A stretch of 64,000 bases of DNA from Rhodococcus sovatensis. GTDB taxonomy: Bacteria > Actinomycetota > Actinomycetes > Mycobacteriales > Mycobacteriaceae. A program made the translations under genes and the position numbers. The notes beneath the pieces were generated by a model. The model was not told where the DNA came from. It made no database searches and saw only the letters and a list, made by a program, of their open reading frames with translations. Numbering within the stretch: the stretch's first letter is position 1; each line of letters begins with the position of its first letter. Location: the NCBI RefSeq assembly GCF_037327425.1, contig NZ_CP147846.1:2666001-2730000 (forward strand), in the 5' to 3' direction. This document shows positions 1-7,933 of the stretch, piece after piece.

Positions 1-84
1 GAGTTCTTCGACATCGAGAACTGACTCGATCGTAGTGAGGGTGATGTCGAGTTCGTTCAGGTCTGCGGAGACGTCAGGATGCAC
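1..84 (-). CDS. prfB: Peptide chain release factor 2, N-terminal part
   Basis: Only the first 28 codons lie in the window; the gene runs off the left edge. Read from the GTG at 84, the translation opens MHPDVSADLNELDITLTT and continues IESVLDIEEL, which matches the typical start of actinobacterial RF2 (xPDxxADxxxLDxTLTTxExVLD). RF2 recognises UGA and UAA stop codons and releases the finished peptide. The gene is divergent from hisN, with about 100 bp between the starts. No clear Shine-Dalgarno is seen, so translation may be leaderless. The catalytic GGQ region is outside the window. Identity rests on the short N-terminus only, but that pattern is distinctive. Confidence 0.8.
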   Translation of the reverse strand, partial: MHPDVSADLNELDITLTTIESVLDVEEL

Positions 85-184
85 GAGAGTCAAGGTTACC
101 GGCAGTTGCACGGACGGCAGACCAGAGCGTCTCACCTCGCGCCGGGGTGAGAGCGCCGTCTTCGCCCTGTCCTACTCTTGAGCA

Positions 185-973
185 GTGACTTTCCCCGCCG
201 ACGACCTGCAGCTCGCCCTGTCCATCGCCGACCAGGCCGACGACATCACCCGCGATCGCTTCCTTGCACTGGACTTGAAGGTCGCAGACAAGCCCGACCT
301 CAGCCCGGTCAGCGACGCCGATCTCGCGGTCGAAGAGAAAGTCAGGGCGATGTTGGCCGCAGAGCGACCCGAGGACGCGATACTCGGTGAGGAATTCGGC
401 GGAGACGCGATATTCGAAGGCCGTCAATGGGTGGTCGATCCGATCGACGGAACCAAGAACTTCGTCCGCGGAGTTCCGGTCTGGGCGTCCTTGATCGCGC
501 TTCTCGTGGACGGCGTCCCCGTCGTCGGCGTGATCAGCGCACCGGCCCTGAACCGTCGATGGTGGGCAGCGCAGGGCGACGGCGCCTGGACGTCGTACGA
601 CGGTGGCGAGTCCCGTTCGATCGCGGTGTCCTCCGTCAGCGAGCTCTCGTCTGCGAGCCTGAGTTTCGCGAGCCTGTCCGGTTGGCAGGATCGCAACATC
701 CGTGATCGGTTCATCGAACTGACCGATGCCGTCTGGCGAGTTCGGGGCTACGGCGACTTCTTCTCGTACTGCTTGCTCGCCGAGGGCACCCTCGACATTG
801 CGACCGAACCCGAGGTCTCACTGTGGGACCTTGCTCCGCTCGACATTCTCGTCCGAGAGGCGGGCGGGCGCTTCACCTCGCTCGACGGAGATCCGGGCCC
901 CCACGGCGGGAGTGCGGTGGCCACGAACGGCTTGTTGCAGGACGAGGTCTTGGACCGCCTACGACCGGTGTGA
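185..973 (+). CDS. hisN: Histidinol-phosphatase, inositol monophosphatase fold
   Basis: A 262-residue member of the inositol monophosphatase family. The metal-binding motifs are present: GEEFG near residues 68-72, DPIDGTKNF at 85-93, and the C-terminal WDLAPLDI near 213. Actinobacterial proteins of this size next to prfB are usually HisN, which dephosphorylates L-histidinol phosphate in histidine synthesis; M. tuberculosis Rv3137 is the likely counterpart and sits beside fadE24-fadE23 there too. The start is GTG at 185, with a TACTCT-like -10 only a few bases upstream, suggesting a leaderless transcript. It is not near other his genes, so activity on inositol phosphate or other sugar phosphates cannot be excluded from sequence alone. 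Confidence 0.85.
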   Translation: MTFPADDLQLALSIADQADDITRDRFLALDLKVADKPDLSPVSDADLAVEEKVRAMLAAERPEDAILGEEFGGDAIFEGRQWVVDPIDGTKNFVRGVPVWASLIALLVDGVPVVGVISAPALNRRWWAAQGDGAWTSYDGGESRSIAVSSVSELSSASLSFASLSGWQDRNIRDRFIELTDAVWRVRGYGDFFSYCLLAEGTLDIATEPEVSLWDLAPLDILVREAGGRFTSLDGDPGPHGGSAVATNGLLQDEVLDRLRPV

Positions 974-996
974 TCGCTAGCTAGGGTGCTCGCTGC

Positions 997-1383
997 TCAG
1001 GCGAACGCCGCGAACACCAACGCCAGTGCCGGAGTGATGCCTTGAACGACGGCAGGGCGGAAGTACTTCTTTCCTCCGGTCGCGAGAACGAATGCGGCCC
1101 CGACGATGCTCAAACACGCGAAGACGACGATCGCATCGCCGGCTTCGCCGCCGAGGATCAGTCCGACAAAGATTCCGACGGCCAGAAACAGGTTGTAGAA
1201 ACCCTGGTTGAACGCCATCGGCCGGACAACGTCGGCGTCGGCCTGGCTAGCGACGCCGAACCTCTTCCACACCGTGGGCTTGCTCCACACCACGCTTTCG
1301 AACACGAAGATGACGACGTGAAGGATAGCCGCGAGGGCGGCGAAAATCTGGGCTAGTACAGGCACGAAGTGAGATGCTGCCAC
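997..1383 (-). CDS. DUF1304 family membrane protein
   Basis: A 128-residue integral membrane protein with four hydrophobic segments (roughly residues 5-27, 55-75, 80-100 and 108-128). The sequence features FESVVW, a conserved MAFNQGFYNLFLA segment in the middle and an end rich in Ala and Val, which is the DUF1304 pattern. No biochemical role is known to me for the family. It is transcribed away from fadE24, with the paired palindromes at 1436-1474 between the two genes, so it may share their regulator. This is inference from position only. Confidence 0.75.
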   Translation of the reverse strand: MAASHFVPVLAQIFAALAAILHVVIFVFESVVWSKPTVWKRFGVASQADADVVRPMAFNQGFYNLFLAVGIFVGLILGGEAGDAIVVFACLSIVGAAFVLATGGKKYFRPAVVQGITPALALVFAAFA

Positions 1384-1435
1384 ACCTGCCTGGATTTCCG
1401 TAGCGACTGCGCGGAGCGCACGTCACGACACACTT

Positions 1436-1474
1436 CTTACTCGGGAGTAGACAGCTAACTTACCCGGGAGTAAG
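1436..1474. promoter_or_regulatory. Two palindromic operator-like sites upstream of fadE24
   Basis: Two near-identical 16-mers, CTTACTCGGGAGTAGA at 1436-1451 and CTTACCCGGGAGTAAG at 1459-1474, lie 23 bp apart in the divergent region between the DUF1304 gene and fadE24. Their shared form, CTTACYCGGGAGTAAG, is an inverted repeat of the kind bound by TetR-type dimers. No such regulator gene is adjacent, so the cognate protein is unknown. Confidence 0.6.
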
Positions 1475-1511
1475 ATAGTTCAAGTCCGAGCCCGACACCG
1501 AGAAACAGCTG

Positions 1512-2918
1512 GTGATCATGAGCAAGCAAGACAGTGTGGTCGATACGAAGCGCACAGCGCCTCGCGACACATCCGCAGTAGGCCTCAATCCGTTCAAGCG
1601 TGATGCCATCGGCACCGCTATGCGCGTGCTCACGGCCATCACCGGATCCGAACTCGCGGAGAAGTACAACCTCCGTCAGACGATCGACCGAGTGACGTAC
1701 GAGAGCACCAAAACCGGCTTCAAGACCTTGGGTGCTGCGAACCGCACATTCGCCAAGGCAACCGGAAGCGGCAAGCCGAAGCGTCTGGAAGATGCGGCCG
1801 TCAAGAACCTGGACTTTTTCGATCTGACGCCCGACGACGAACAGCGTATGATCGTAGAGACGGTCAAGGAGTTCGCCGAAGAAATTCTGCGGCCCGCAGC
1901 GTTCGACGCAGATGCGTCTGCATCCTCGCCCGAGGATCTGGTGCGTCGGTCGGCCGAGCTCGGCATCACATTCATCAACGTTCCTGAAGAGCTCGACGGT
2001 GCTGCCAGCGAACGCGGCGCCGTCACCAATGCGCTCGTCGCCGAAGCGCTCGCCCATGGCGACATGGGACTCGCGCTCCCGATCCTCGCGCCGAGCGGGG
2101 TCGCCGTGGCCCTCACCCAGTGGGGCACCGACGCTCAGCAGAAGACGTACCTGCCGGCGTTCGTCGGGGAAAAGGTCCCGAACGCAGCAGTCGTCGTCAA
2201 CGAGCCTCGCGCGCTTTTCGATCCGTTCGCGCTGAAGACGAAGGCCGTGCGGTCACCCAGCGGGTTCAAGCTCAACGGAGTCAAGAGCGTCGTGCCCGCT
2301 GCCGGCAGTTCCGAACTGTTCATAGTTGCCGCTGAGCTGGAGGGTCGCCCGGCGTTCTTCATCGTCGAGTCGGACACCAAGGGCCTCGTCGTCGAAGCCG
2401 ATCCCAGCATGGGGCTTCGCGCGGCAGGTCTCGGCCGTCTCGTGCTCACCGACGTCGCGGTTCCCGAGTCCGCGCTTCTAGGCGACGGCGACGCAGACCA
2501 GCGCGCACTCGACTACGCCGACGCCATCAGCCTCGCGCGTCTCGGATGGTCGGCTCTTGCAGTCGGTACCGGACAAGCCGTACTCGACTACGTAATCCCG
2601 TACGTCAACGAGCGTGAGGCGTTCGGAGAACCCATCAGCAACCGTCAGGCCGTCGCATTCATGGTCGCGAACATCGCGATCGAACTGGACGGTATGCGCC
2701 TGGTAACTCTGCGCGGCGCATCGCGCGCCGAGCAGGGCAAGTCGTTCGCCCGCGAAGCCGCGCTTGCGCGACGCCTCGCAGCCGAGAAGGGCATGCAGAT
2801 CGGTTCCGACGGCGTGCAGTTGCTCGGAGGACACGGCTTCACCAAGGAACACCCCGTGGAACGCTGGTACCGCGACCTCCGCGCCGTCGGTGTCACCGAG
2901 GGCATCGTCCTCATCTGA
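1512..2918 (+). CDS. fadE24: Acyl-CoA dehydrogenase, FadE24-like
   Basis: A 468-residue acyl-CoA dehydrogenase fold protein. The first ~100 residues are an extension not found in short-chain dehydrogenases. The core follows from about residue 110, with the helix pattern and the substrate-binding region ending in WYRDLRAVGVTEGIVLI. The protein stops right after the EG of the catalytic-loop motif, so the last helix of the usual fold is missing. It introduces the alpha-beta double bond into an acyl-CoA using FAD and passes electrons to ETF. The next gene, 47 bp downstream, is a second dehydrogenase. In M. tuberculosis the counterparts Rv3139-Rv3140 are adjacent and reported as isoniazid-induced. 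GTG at 1512 is used, giving the family length; ATG at 1518 is an alternative. Confidence 0.85.
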   Translation: MIMSKQDSVVDTKRTAPRDTSAVGLNPFKRDAIGTAMRVLTAITGSELAEKYNLRQTIDRVTYESTKTGFKTLGAANRTFAKATGSGKPKRLEDAAVKNLDFFDLTPDDEQRMIVETVKEFAEEILRPAAFDADASASSPEDLVRRSAELGITFINVPEELDGAASERGAVTNALVAEALAHGDMGLALPILAPSGVAVALTQWGTDAQQKTYLPAFVGEKVPNAAVVVNEPRALFDPFALKTKAVRSPSGFKLNGVKSVVPAAGSSELFIVAAELEGRPAFFIVESDTKGLVVEADPSMGLRAAGLGRLVLTDVAVPESALLGDGDADQRALDYADAISLARLGWSALAVGTGQAVLDYVIPYVNEREAFGEPISNRQAVAFMVANIAIELDGMRLVTLRGASRAEQGKSFAREAALARRLAAEKGMQIGSDGVQLLGGHGFTKEHPVERWYRDLRAVGVTEGIVLI

Positions 2919-2965
2919 TTCGCCCCCCCATCTTCTCGAGAACCCCGCCAAGGAATCGATAAACC

Positions 2966-4189
2966 ATGATCAATCTCGAACTACCCAAGAAGCTTCGGGC
3001 GCAAGCGAATCAGGCACACCAGGTCGCGGCCGAGATCTTTCGTCCCATCTCCCGCAAGTACGACCTGGCTGAGCACGAATACCCGGTCGAGCTCGACACG
3101 ATGGCCTCGATGGTCGAAGGCATGTCCGACGCCGGCACCGTAGTCGGTGGCGCAGCGGGCGGTCGTGAGAAGGGCAGCGAGAACGCCAAGAAGCCCAGCA
3201 AGACGGCAAACGCGAACGGCGGCAACATGTCCGCTCTCGTCAATGTCATCGAAACCTGCTGGGGCGACGTCGGTCTGACGCTGTCGATCCCCTACCAGGG
3301 CCTCGGAAACTCGGCAATCGCTGCCGTCTCCACCGACGAACAGCTCGAGCGTTTCGGCAAGGTATGGGCTTCGATGGCCATTACCGAGCCCAGTTTCGGT
3401 TCGGACTCGGCCGCGGTCACCACGACAGCCGTTCTCGACGGCGACGAGTGGGTCCTCAACGGTGAAAAGATCTACGTCACCGCCGGCGAGCGATCGACTC
3501 ACATCGTCGTGTGGGCGAGCGTCGACAAGTCCAAGGGCCGGGCCGCGATCAAGTCCTTCGTCGTCCCGCGTGACGCGCCGGGCCTCAGTGTCGCGCGTCT
3601 CGAGCACAAGCTCGGCATCAAGGCCTCGGACACCGCTGCCTTGCTGCTCGAAGACTGCCGGATCCCGAAGGACAATCTCCTCGGCTCGGCCGAGGTGAAC
3701 ACCGAAAAGGGATTCGCCGGCGTCATGCAGACGTTCGACAACACGCGTCCCCTCGTCGCCGGCATGGCCATCGGCGTGGCACGTGCGGCACTCGAGGAGT
3801 TGCGTTCGATCCTCGTCGAAGCTGACGTCGAGATTTCCTACACCACGCCCGCATACAACCAGCACGCGGCGGCAGCCGAATTCCTTCGACTCGAAGCGGA
3901 CTGGGAAGCGGCGCACCTACTCGCGCTGCGCGCAGCATGGATGGCAGACAACAAGGAGCCGAACTCGCTGCAGGCCTCGATGGCCAAGGCGAAGGCCGGC
4001 CGCTCCGCCACCGACATCACCCTCAAAGCCGTCGAACTCGCGGGAAGCTACGGCTACTCGGAGCGTCTGCTACTCGAGAAGTGGAGTCGCGATTCGAAGA
4101 TTCTCGACATCTTCGAGGGCACCCAGCAGATCCAGCAGCTGATCGTCGCTCGTCGAGTGCTCGGAAAGACGTCCGCCGAGCTGAAGTAG
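2966..4189 (+). CDS. fadE23: Acyl-CoA dehydrogenase, FadE23-like
   Basis: A 407-residue acyl-CoA dehydrogenase. FAD/substrate signature stretches such as MAITEPSFGSDSAAVTTTA (about residues 135-153) and the C-terminal ILDIFEGTQQIQQL with the catalytic-base Glu are intact. It follows fadE24 with a 47 bp gap on the same strand and ends at a strong hairpin, so the two genes form an operon. Mycobacterial FadE pairs often assemble as alpha2beta2 heterotetramers. Here FadE23 has the complete C-terminus and FadE24 the shortened one, which would fit such a complex, but that is inference. The physiological substrate (fatty acid, sterol side chain or other) cannot be told. Confidence 0.85.
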   Translation: MINLELPKKLRAQANQAHQVAAEIFRPISRKYDLAEHEYPVELDTMASMVEGMSDAGTVVGGAAGGREKGSENAKKPSKTANANGGNMSALVNVIETCWGDVGLTLSIPYQGLGNSAIAAVSTDEQLERFGKVWASMAITEPSFGSDSAAVTTTAVLDGDEWVLNGEKIYVTAGERSTHIVVWASVDKSKGRAAIKSFVVPRDAPGLSVARLEHKLGIKASDTAALLLEDCRIPKDNLLGSAEVNTEKGFAGVMQTFDNTRPLVAGMAIGVARAALEELRSILVEADVEISYTTPAYNQHAAAAEFLRLEADWEAAHLLALRAAWMADNKEPNSLQASMAKAKAGRSATDITLKAVELAGSYGYSERLLLEKWSRDSKILDIFEGTQQIQQLIVARRVLGKTSAELK

Positions 4190-4257
4190 TTCTTACGCCC
4201 TACACACGAGACCCCGCAACCGTCCGGTTGCGGGGTCTCGTGCATGCGGCGTAAGAA
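4190..4257 (+). terminator. Strong nested-hairpin terminator after fadE23
   Basis: An inner stem CGAGACCCCGCAAC (4207-4220) pairs perfectly with GTTGCGGGGTCTCG (4227-4240) around a 6-base loop. It sits inside a second perfect 10-base pair of arms, TTCTTACGCC (4190-4199) and GGCGTAAGAA (4248-4257). There is an A-run after it on the plus strand rather than a T-run, so it could also serve as a boundary in the other direction. Confidence 0.75.
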
Positions 4258-4270
4258 AAATTCTCTGCCC

Positions 4271-4300
4271 TGTCGAAAACGTGCATCCCCATTCGTCGTC
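4271..4300 (+). promoter_or_regulatory. Putative ECF42-type promoter
   Basis: TGTCGA at 4271-4276 followed after 17 bp by CGTC at 4294-4297 resembles the promoter described for ECF42 sigma factors (TGTCGA at -35, CGA/TC-like -10). It lies about 45 bp before the DGPF gene, the expected target of the sigma factor encoded next. Pattern match from memory; no transcript evidence. Confidence 0.5.
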
Positions 4301-4342
4301 ATCATGTAAGCCACGTAAGGACACGAGATACGGGAGACCATC

Positions 4343-4678
4343 ATGAAGTACATGCTGCTGATCAACGCACCGAGTGCCGAGTTCGACAACGGCTGCTCGG
4401 TGGAGGACTGGGTCCAGTTCGGCAAGGAAATGCAAGACGCTGGAGTGTGGGTCACCGGGCACGCGCTGGCAGACCTCACGACCGCCACGACTGTCCAGGT
4501 CGATTCCGCAGGCGAGCGAAGCGTCACCGACGGTCCTTTCGCCGAGACCCGAGAGGTGCTGGGCGGCTTCGAGGTCATCGACGTGCCCGATCTCGACGCC
4601 GCCCTCGACTGGGCGGCTCGCTGCCCAGGCTCGCGTGGCGGAGGTTCCGTAGTGGTCCGGCCCATCGCCGAGTTCTAG
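4343..4678 (+). CDS. YCII/DGPF-domain protein
   Basis: A 111-residue YCII-related protein. It opens MKYMLLINAP and contains the DGPF signature in SVTDGPFAETREVLGGFEV (about residues 56-74), followed by DLDAALDWAARCP and a C-terminal strand VVVRPI. This ferredoxin-like fold family has no firmly assigned reaction in actinobacteria. DGPF proteins are the hallmark partners of ECF42 sigma factors and are their transcriptional targets where studied. The sigma gene starts 15 bp after the stop codon, so the two are co-transcribed. ATG at 4343 follows a GGGAG motif about 8 bases upstream. Confidence 0.85.
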   Translation: MKYMLLINAPSAEFDNGCSVEDWVQFGKEMQDAGVWVTGHALADLTTATTVQVDSAGERSVTDGPFAETREVLGGFEVIDVPDLDAALDWAARCPGSRGGGSVVVRPIAEF

Positions 4679-4693
4679 AGACTGCCCAAGCCG

Positions 4694-5947
4694 ATGAGCG
4701 ACTACACGCGCGCGTCGTTGGAATCGGTGTTCCGGGAGGAACACGGACGCCTGCTCGCGACTCTTGTTCGTCGGTACGGCGATCTCGATCTTGCCGAGGA
4801 AGTCACGTCGGAGGCCCTCGAAGCCGCACTTCAGCACTGGCCGATCGACGGCGTTCCGATCAAGCCCGGTGCCTGGCTGCTCACCACAGCCAGGCGTCGG
4901 GCAGTCGACCGACTTCGGCGTGATCAATCCTACGCAGCCAGGCTGGCGATCCTGCACGTCGAACAAGACAGGGCAGCGCCGGTCTCCGCAGCAGATGAAC
5001 CGTCAGAGGACTTCCCGGATGAGCGACTCCAACTGTTCTTCACGTGCGCGCACCCTGCCCTGCAAGCCGACGACCGGTTGGCGATCACCCTTCGCTGCCT
5101 CGCGGGCCTCACCACGGCCGAGGTCGCTCGGGCGTTCGTGATTCCGCAATCGACCGCCGGTCAACGAATTTCTCGTGCCAAGAAGAAGATTCGCGATGCC
5201 CGGATTCCGTTTCGGGTTCCCGACACCGACGAACTCCCCCAGCGATTGCCCGGCGTACTGCAGGTGGTCTACTCCATCTTCACCGAGGCGTACTCCGCGT
5301 CGTCGGGCGAGAATCTGATTCGCCTCGATCTCGCCGAAGAAGCGCTTCGCCTCGGCCGAATCCTTCGTGCACTGCTGCCGAACGAGCGAGAGGCGTCGGG
5401 ACTGCTCGCACTCATGCTGTCGACCCACGCGCGGCATGCCGCGCGTACACGCGACGGGATGGTGCTGATGCTCGAAGAACAGGATCGCGAACTGTGGGAT
5501 CGGGACATGATCGCCGAGGGGTCGACCTTGGTCGTCCACGCCCTCACCGGTGGAAGCCCAGGCCCCTACGGAGTGCAAGCCGCGATCGCTTCCCTGCACG
5601 CCGAAGCACCTACGGCAGCAGAAACGGATTGGCCGCAGATCGTCGAATTGTTCGGTGTACTCGCCACCATCGCACCGTCGCCGATCGTGTCGCTGAATCG
5701 CGCGGCCGCAGTGGCCATGCGGGACGGCCCACAGGTCGGTCTCGAACTACTCGAGTTGCTGAGGCGCGATCCACAGTTGCAGAGCTATCACCCGTTTCAT
5801 GCGGCGCGGGCGGACCTGCTGTGTCGGTGCAACCGATTCGACGAGGCCGCCGACGACTTCCGACGAGCACTCGCGCTGGCCGGGTCCGAGCCCGAGCGCA
5901 GATACCTTCGACGGAGGCTGATGGAGGCCGAACGCAGCGGCGGATAG
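4694..5947 (+). CDS. ECF42-type RNA polymerase sigma factor with C-terminal TPR-like extension
   Basis: A 417-residue sigma factor, about twice the usual ECF length. Sigma region 2 covers roughly residues 10-80 (FREEHGRLLATLVRRYGDL through AWLLTTARRRAVDRLRR). Region 4 follows at about 110-165 with RLAITLRCLAGLTTAEVA and a helix-turn-helix ending in GQRISRAKKKIR. The remaining ~240 residues form the helical C-terminal extension of the ECF42 group, including the conserved SLNRAAAVAMRDGP block near residue 335. No anti-sigma gene is present, as expected for this group, where the extension replaces it. It probably directs transcription of the DGPF gene and itself from the TGTCGA promoter. The inducing signal is unknown. 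Confidence 0.88.
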   Translation: MSDYTRASLESVFREEHGRLLATLVRRYGDLDLAEEVTSEALEAALQHWPIDGVPIKPGAWLLTTARRRAVDRLRRDQSYAARLAILHVEQDRAAPVSAADEPSEDFPDERLQLFFTCAHPALQADDRLAITLRCLAGLTTAEVARAFVIPQSTAGQRISRAKKKIRDARIPFRVPDTDELPQRLPGVLQVVYSIFTEAYSASSGENLIRLDLAEEALRLGRILRALLPNEREASGLLALMLSTHARHAARTRDGMVLMLEEQDRELWDRDMIAEGSTLVVHALTGGSPGPYGVQAAIASLHAEAPTAAETDWPQIVELFGVLATIAPSPIVSLNRAAAVAMRDGPQVGLELLELLRRDPQLQSYHPFHAARADLLCRCNRFDEAADDFRRALALAGSEPERRYLRRRLMEAERSGG

Positions 5948-6006
5948 CCGATCTACGAGTTGTTCATTCGTGAAGCCGCCCGACCGCGTCGACGGGCAAC
6001 TAGGAT

Positions 6007-6032
6007 TGCGTACGCAGGACGCAGCGTACGCA
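6007..6032. promoter_or_regulatory. Paired GCGTACGC palindromes before the acyl-CoA synthetase gene
   Basis: TGCGTACGCA at 6007-6016 is a perfect palindrome, and AGCGTACGCA at 6023-6032 repeats its core 16 bp later. The pair ends 32 bp before the chosen start of the synthetase gene, a position typical for repressor operators. The regulator is not identifiable. Confidence 0.45.
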
Positions 6033-6064
6033 GCTGTACCGAAGTGATCTGTAGGGGGACGATC

Positions 6065-7702
6065 GTGTCGGTCAAACAGAACGTGGCGCGCCACCACACG
6101 TTGTCGCACATCATCGGTGGGGTCGCCGCCGTTCGTGTGATGAACCGAGCGGGGTTGGTTCCGTTCCCGCGGCTGGATCATGGAATCGCCTCGCTGCGCG
6201 CGGTAGCAAAATATGGGCCGTTCGCGGGCCCGGTTCATGCGAACGCCAGAGCTGGGGTCACGTCACCGGCGATCGTCGACGAATTGGGAACACTGTCCTA
6301 TGTCGAGCTCGAGCGGTACTCGAACGCGGTAGTGCGAGGCTGGGCAAAGGACGGCATAGGCGCTGGGTCGGTCATGGGAGTCATGGCTCGCAATCATCGC
6401 GGCCTGGTGCTGACGATGCTCGCTGCAGCCAAAGCCGGTGTCAGGCTCGTGATGATGAACACCGGCTTCGCTCCCCCACAACTCGCTGATGTGTCCGTTC
6501 GGGAGCAGATCGGGTCGTTCGTGTACGACGAGGAGTTTTCGGAGGTGGCAGCTGCCCTCGCACCCGAGGTCACGCGGTATCTGGCCTTGTCGCAGTCGCC
6601 CAACCCGGACGCTACCCCGCTGGAGGATGTTCGGACAGGCAACTCCATGGACTCCGTCCCGGCTCCCGCATCGCAGGGAGGCTTCGTCCTACTGACCAGC
6701 GGAACCACCGGAACGCCGAAAGGCGCACCACGCGAACATACTTCACCGCTCGCCTCGGCTCAGTTCCTCGACCGCGTCCCGCTACGACGGGACCAGACGA
6801 TGATCATGGCGGCGCCGATCTTTCACGGCACCGGGCTGTCTCAATTCGCGTTGGCGCTCGCCCTGCGCAATACGGTCGTCATGCACCGAAAGTTCGATCC
6901 GGAGAACACGATGCAGCTCGTCGCGCAGTACCGGGCCGATTCGCTCGTGTTGGTGCCGACGATGCTGCAGAGAATAGTCGACTTGCCGGCCGACACGCTG
7001 TCGTCCTACGACACATCCTCGCTTCGGATCGTGTTCGCATCCGGTTCGGCGATCTCGCCCGAGCTTTGCCGTCGAACAGCCGCAGCATTCGGGCCCGTCC
7101 TCCACAATCTCTACGGCTCGACCGAGGTAGCGGTTGCAACTGTCGCCACACCCGAGGACCTCGAACGAGCGCCAGGCACTGCAGGCCGGCCGCCTGTCAC
7201 CTGCCGGGTCGAATTGTTCGACAGCGACGGCAATCCCGTCCGCGGAGCAGGTGCCGTAGGTCGCATCTTCGTCGCGAGCGGCTTGAGCTTCTCCGGCTAC
7301 ACCGACGGCCGCGACAAGGAACGCATCGACGGGATGCTGTCGACGGGCGACGTAGGTCATTTCGATGCCGATGGGTTGTTGTTCGTCGACGGCCGAGACG
7401 ACGACATGATCGTCTCCGGGGGAGAGAATGTCTATCCCCTCGAAGTCGAGAACTTGCTTGCCGAGCATCCCGACATCATCGAGGCAGCCGTGCTCGGAGA
7501 CTCCGATCCGGAATTCGGACAGAGGTTGAAGGCGTTCGTCGTACCGACTCCGAGTTCGCCCCGCGATGCGGATGCCATCCGGTCGTACGTCAAGGACCAC
7601 CTCGCGAGATACAAGGTGCCCAGGGACATCGTCTTCATCGACGAACTTCCTCGCAACGCGACGGGAAAGGTCCTGCGGCGCGTCCTCGGCGAGCTCGAGT
7701 AG
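6065..7702 (+). CDS. Long-chain fatty acyl-CoA synthetase / AMP-dependent ligase
   Basis: A 545-residue adenylate-forming enzyme. Signature motifs are complete: the P-loop LLTSGTTGTPKGAPREH near 208-224, YGSTE near 350, STGDVGHFDADG, the hinge and base GRDDDMIVSGGENVYPLE, and the catalytic lysine motif PRNATGK near 529. It activates a carboxylic acid with ATP and loads it onto CoA. I set the start at GTG 6065 because AGGGGG lies 6-7 bases upstream; the open frame extends further 5' but without a ribosome site. Residues 1-45 have the hydrophobic/basic character seen in FadD12-type proteins. The gene stands alone behind paired palindromes. The substrate chain length cannot be read from sequence. 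Confidence 0.85.
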   Translation: MSVKQNVARHHTLSHIIGGVAAVRVMNRAGLVPFPRLDHGIASLRAVAKYGPFAGPVHANARAGVTSPAIVDELGTLSYVELERYSNAVVRGWAKDGIGAGSVMGVMARNHRGLVLTMLAAAKAGVRLVMMNTGFAPPQLADVSVREQIGSFVYDEEFSEVAAALAPEVTRYLALSQSPNPDATPLEDVRTGNSMDSVPAPASQGGFVLLTSGTTGTPKGAPREHTSPLASAQFLDRVPLRRDQTMIMAAPIFHGTGLSQFALALALRNTVVMHRKFDPENTMQLVAQYRADSLVLVPTMLQRIVDLPADTLSSYDTSSLRIVFASGSAISPELCRRTAAAFGPVLHNLYGSTEVAVATVATPEDLERAPGTAGRPPVTCRVELFDSDGNPVRGAGAVGRIFVASGLSFSGYTDGRDKERIDGMLSTGDVGHFDADGLLFVDGRDDDMIVSGGENVYPLEVENLLAEHPDIIEAAVLGDSDPEFGQRLKAFVVPTPSSPRDADAIRSYVKDHLARYKVPRDIVFIDELPRNATGKVLRRVLGELE

Positions 7703-7774
7703 ACCAGCCGTTCGCTCACCGGGACGACCTGGTAGAGAATGAGGTACACGGTTCATGCGGAGGAGAGCAGCAAA

Positions 7775-7933
7775 ATGTCCGATTGGGCGAAGAAAATCAA
7801 AGACGAAGCCAGAGGTTTGATCGCCGAGGCCGAGCAGGAGCTGACAGTCCTCGAAGGCGGCGATACCGTCGACCTGACAGCCGACGCGCCCGAGGACGAC
7901 GACACCCCCGACACAACCGTGAGCGGCACCTAG
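7775..7933 (+). CDS. Small acidic hypothetical protein
   Basis: A 52-residue open frame starting MSDWAKKIKDEARGLIAEA. The N-terminal half is an amphipathic, possibly coiled helix; the C-terminal half is strongly acidic and rich in Asp, Glu and Thr (APEDDDTPDTT). ATG at 7775 is preceded by GGAGGAGAGCAGCAAA, a good ribosome site, which is why I think it is real. I do not recognise a family. Its stop codon TAG lies inside the CTAG target duplication of the IS element, so the insertion did not alter the protein. It is 72 bp downstream of the acyl-CoA synthetase and may be in the same transcript. Confidence 0.5.
   Translation: MSDWAKKIKDEARGLIAEAEQELTVLEGGDTVDLTADAPEDDDTPDTTVSGT

Noticed and set aside
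2981..3916. 311-codon minus-strand frame opposite fadE23, and many similar long antisense frames
   Set aside because: High-GC antisense shadow with no ribosome site or family resemblance; the plus-strand gene is certain.
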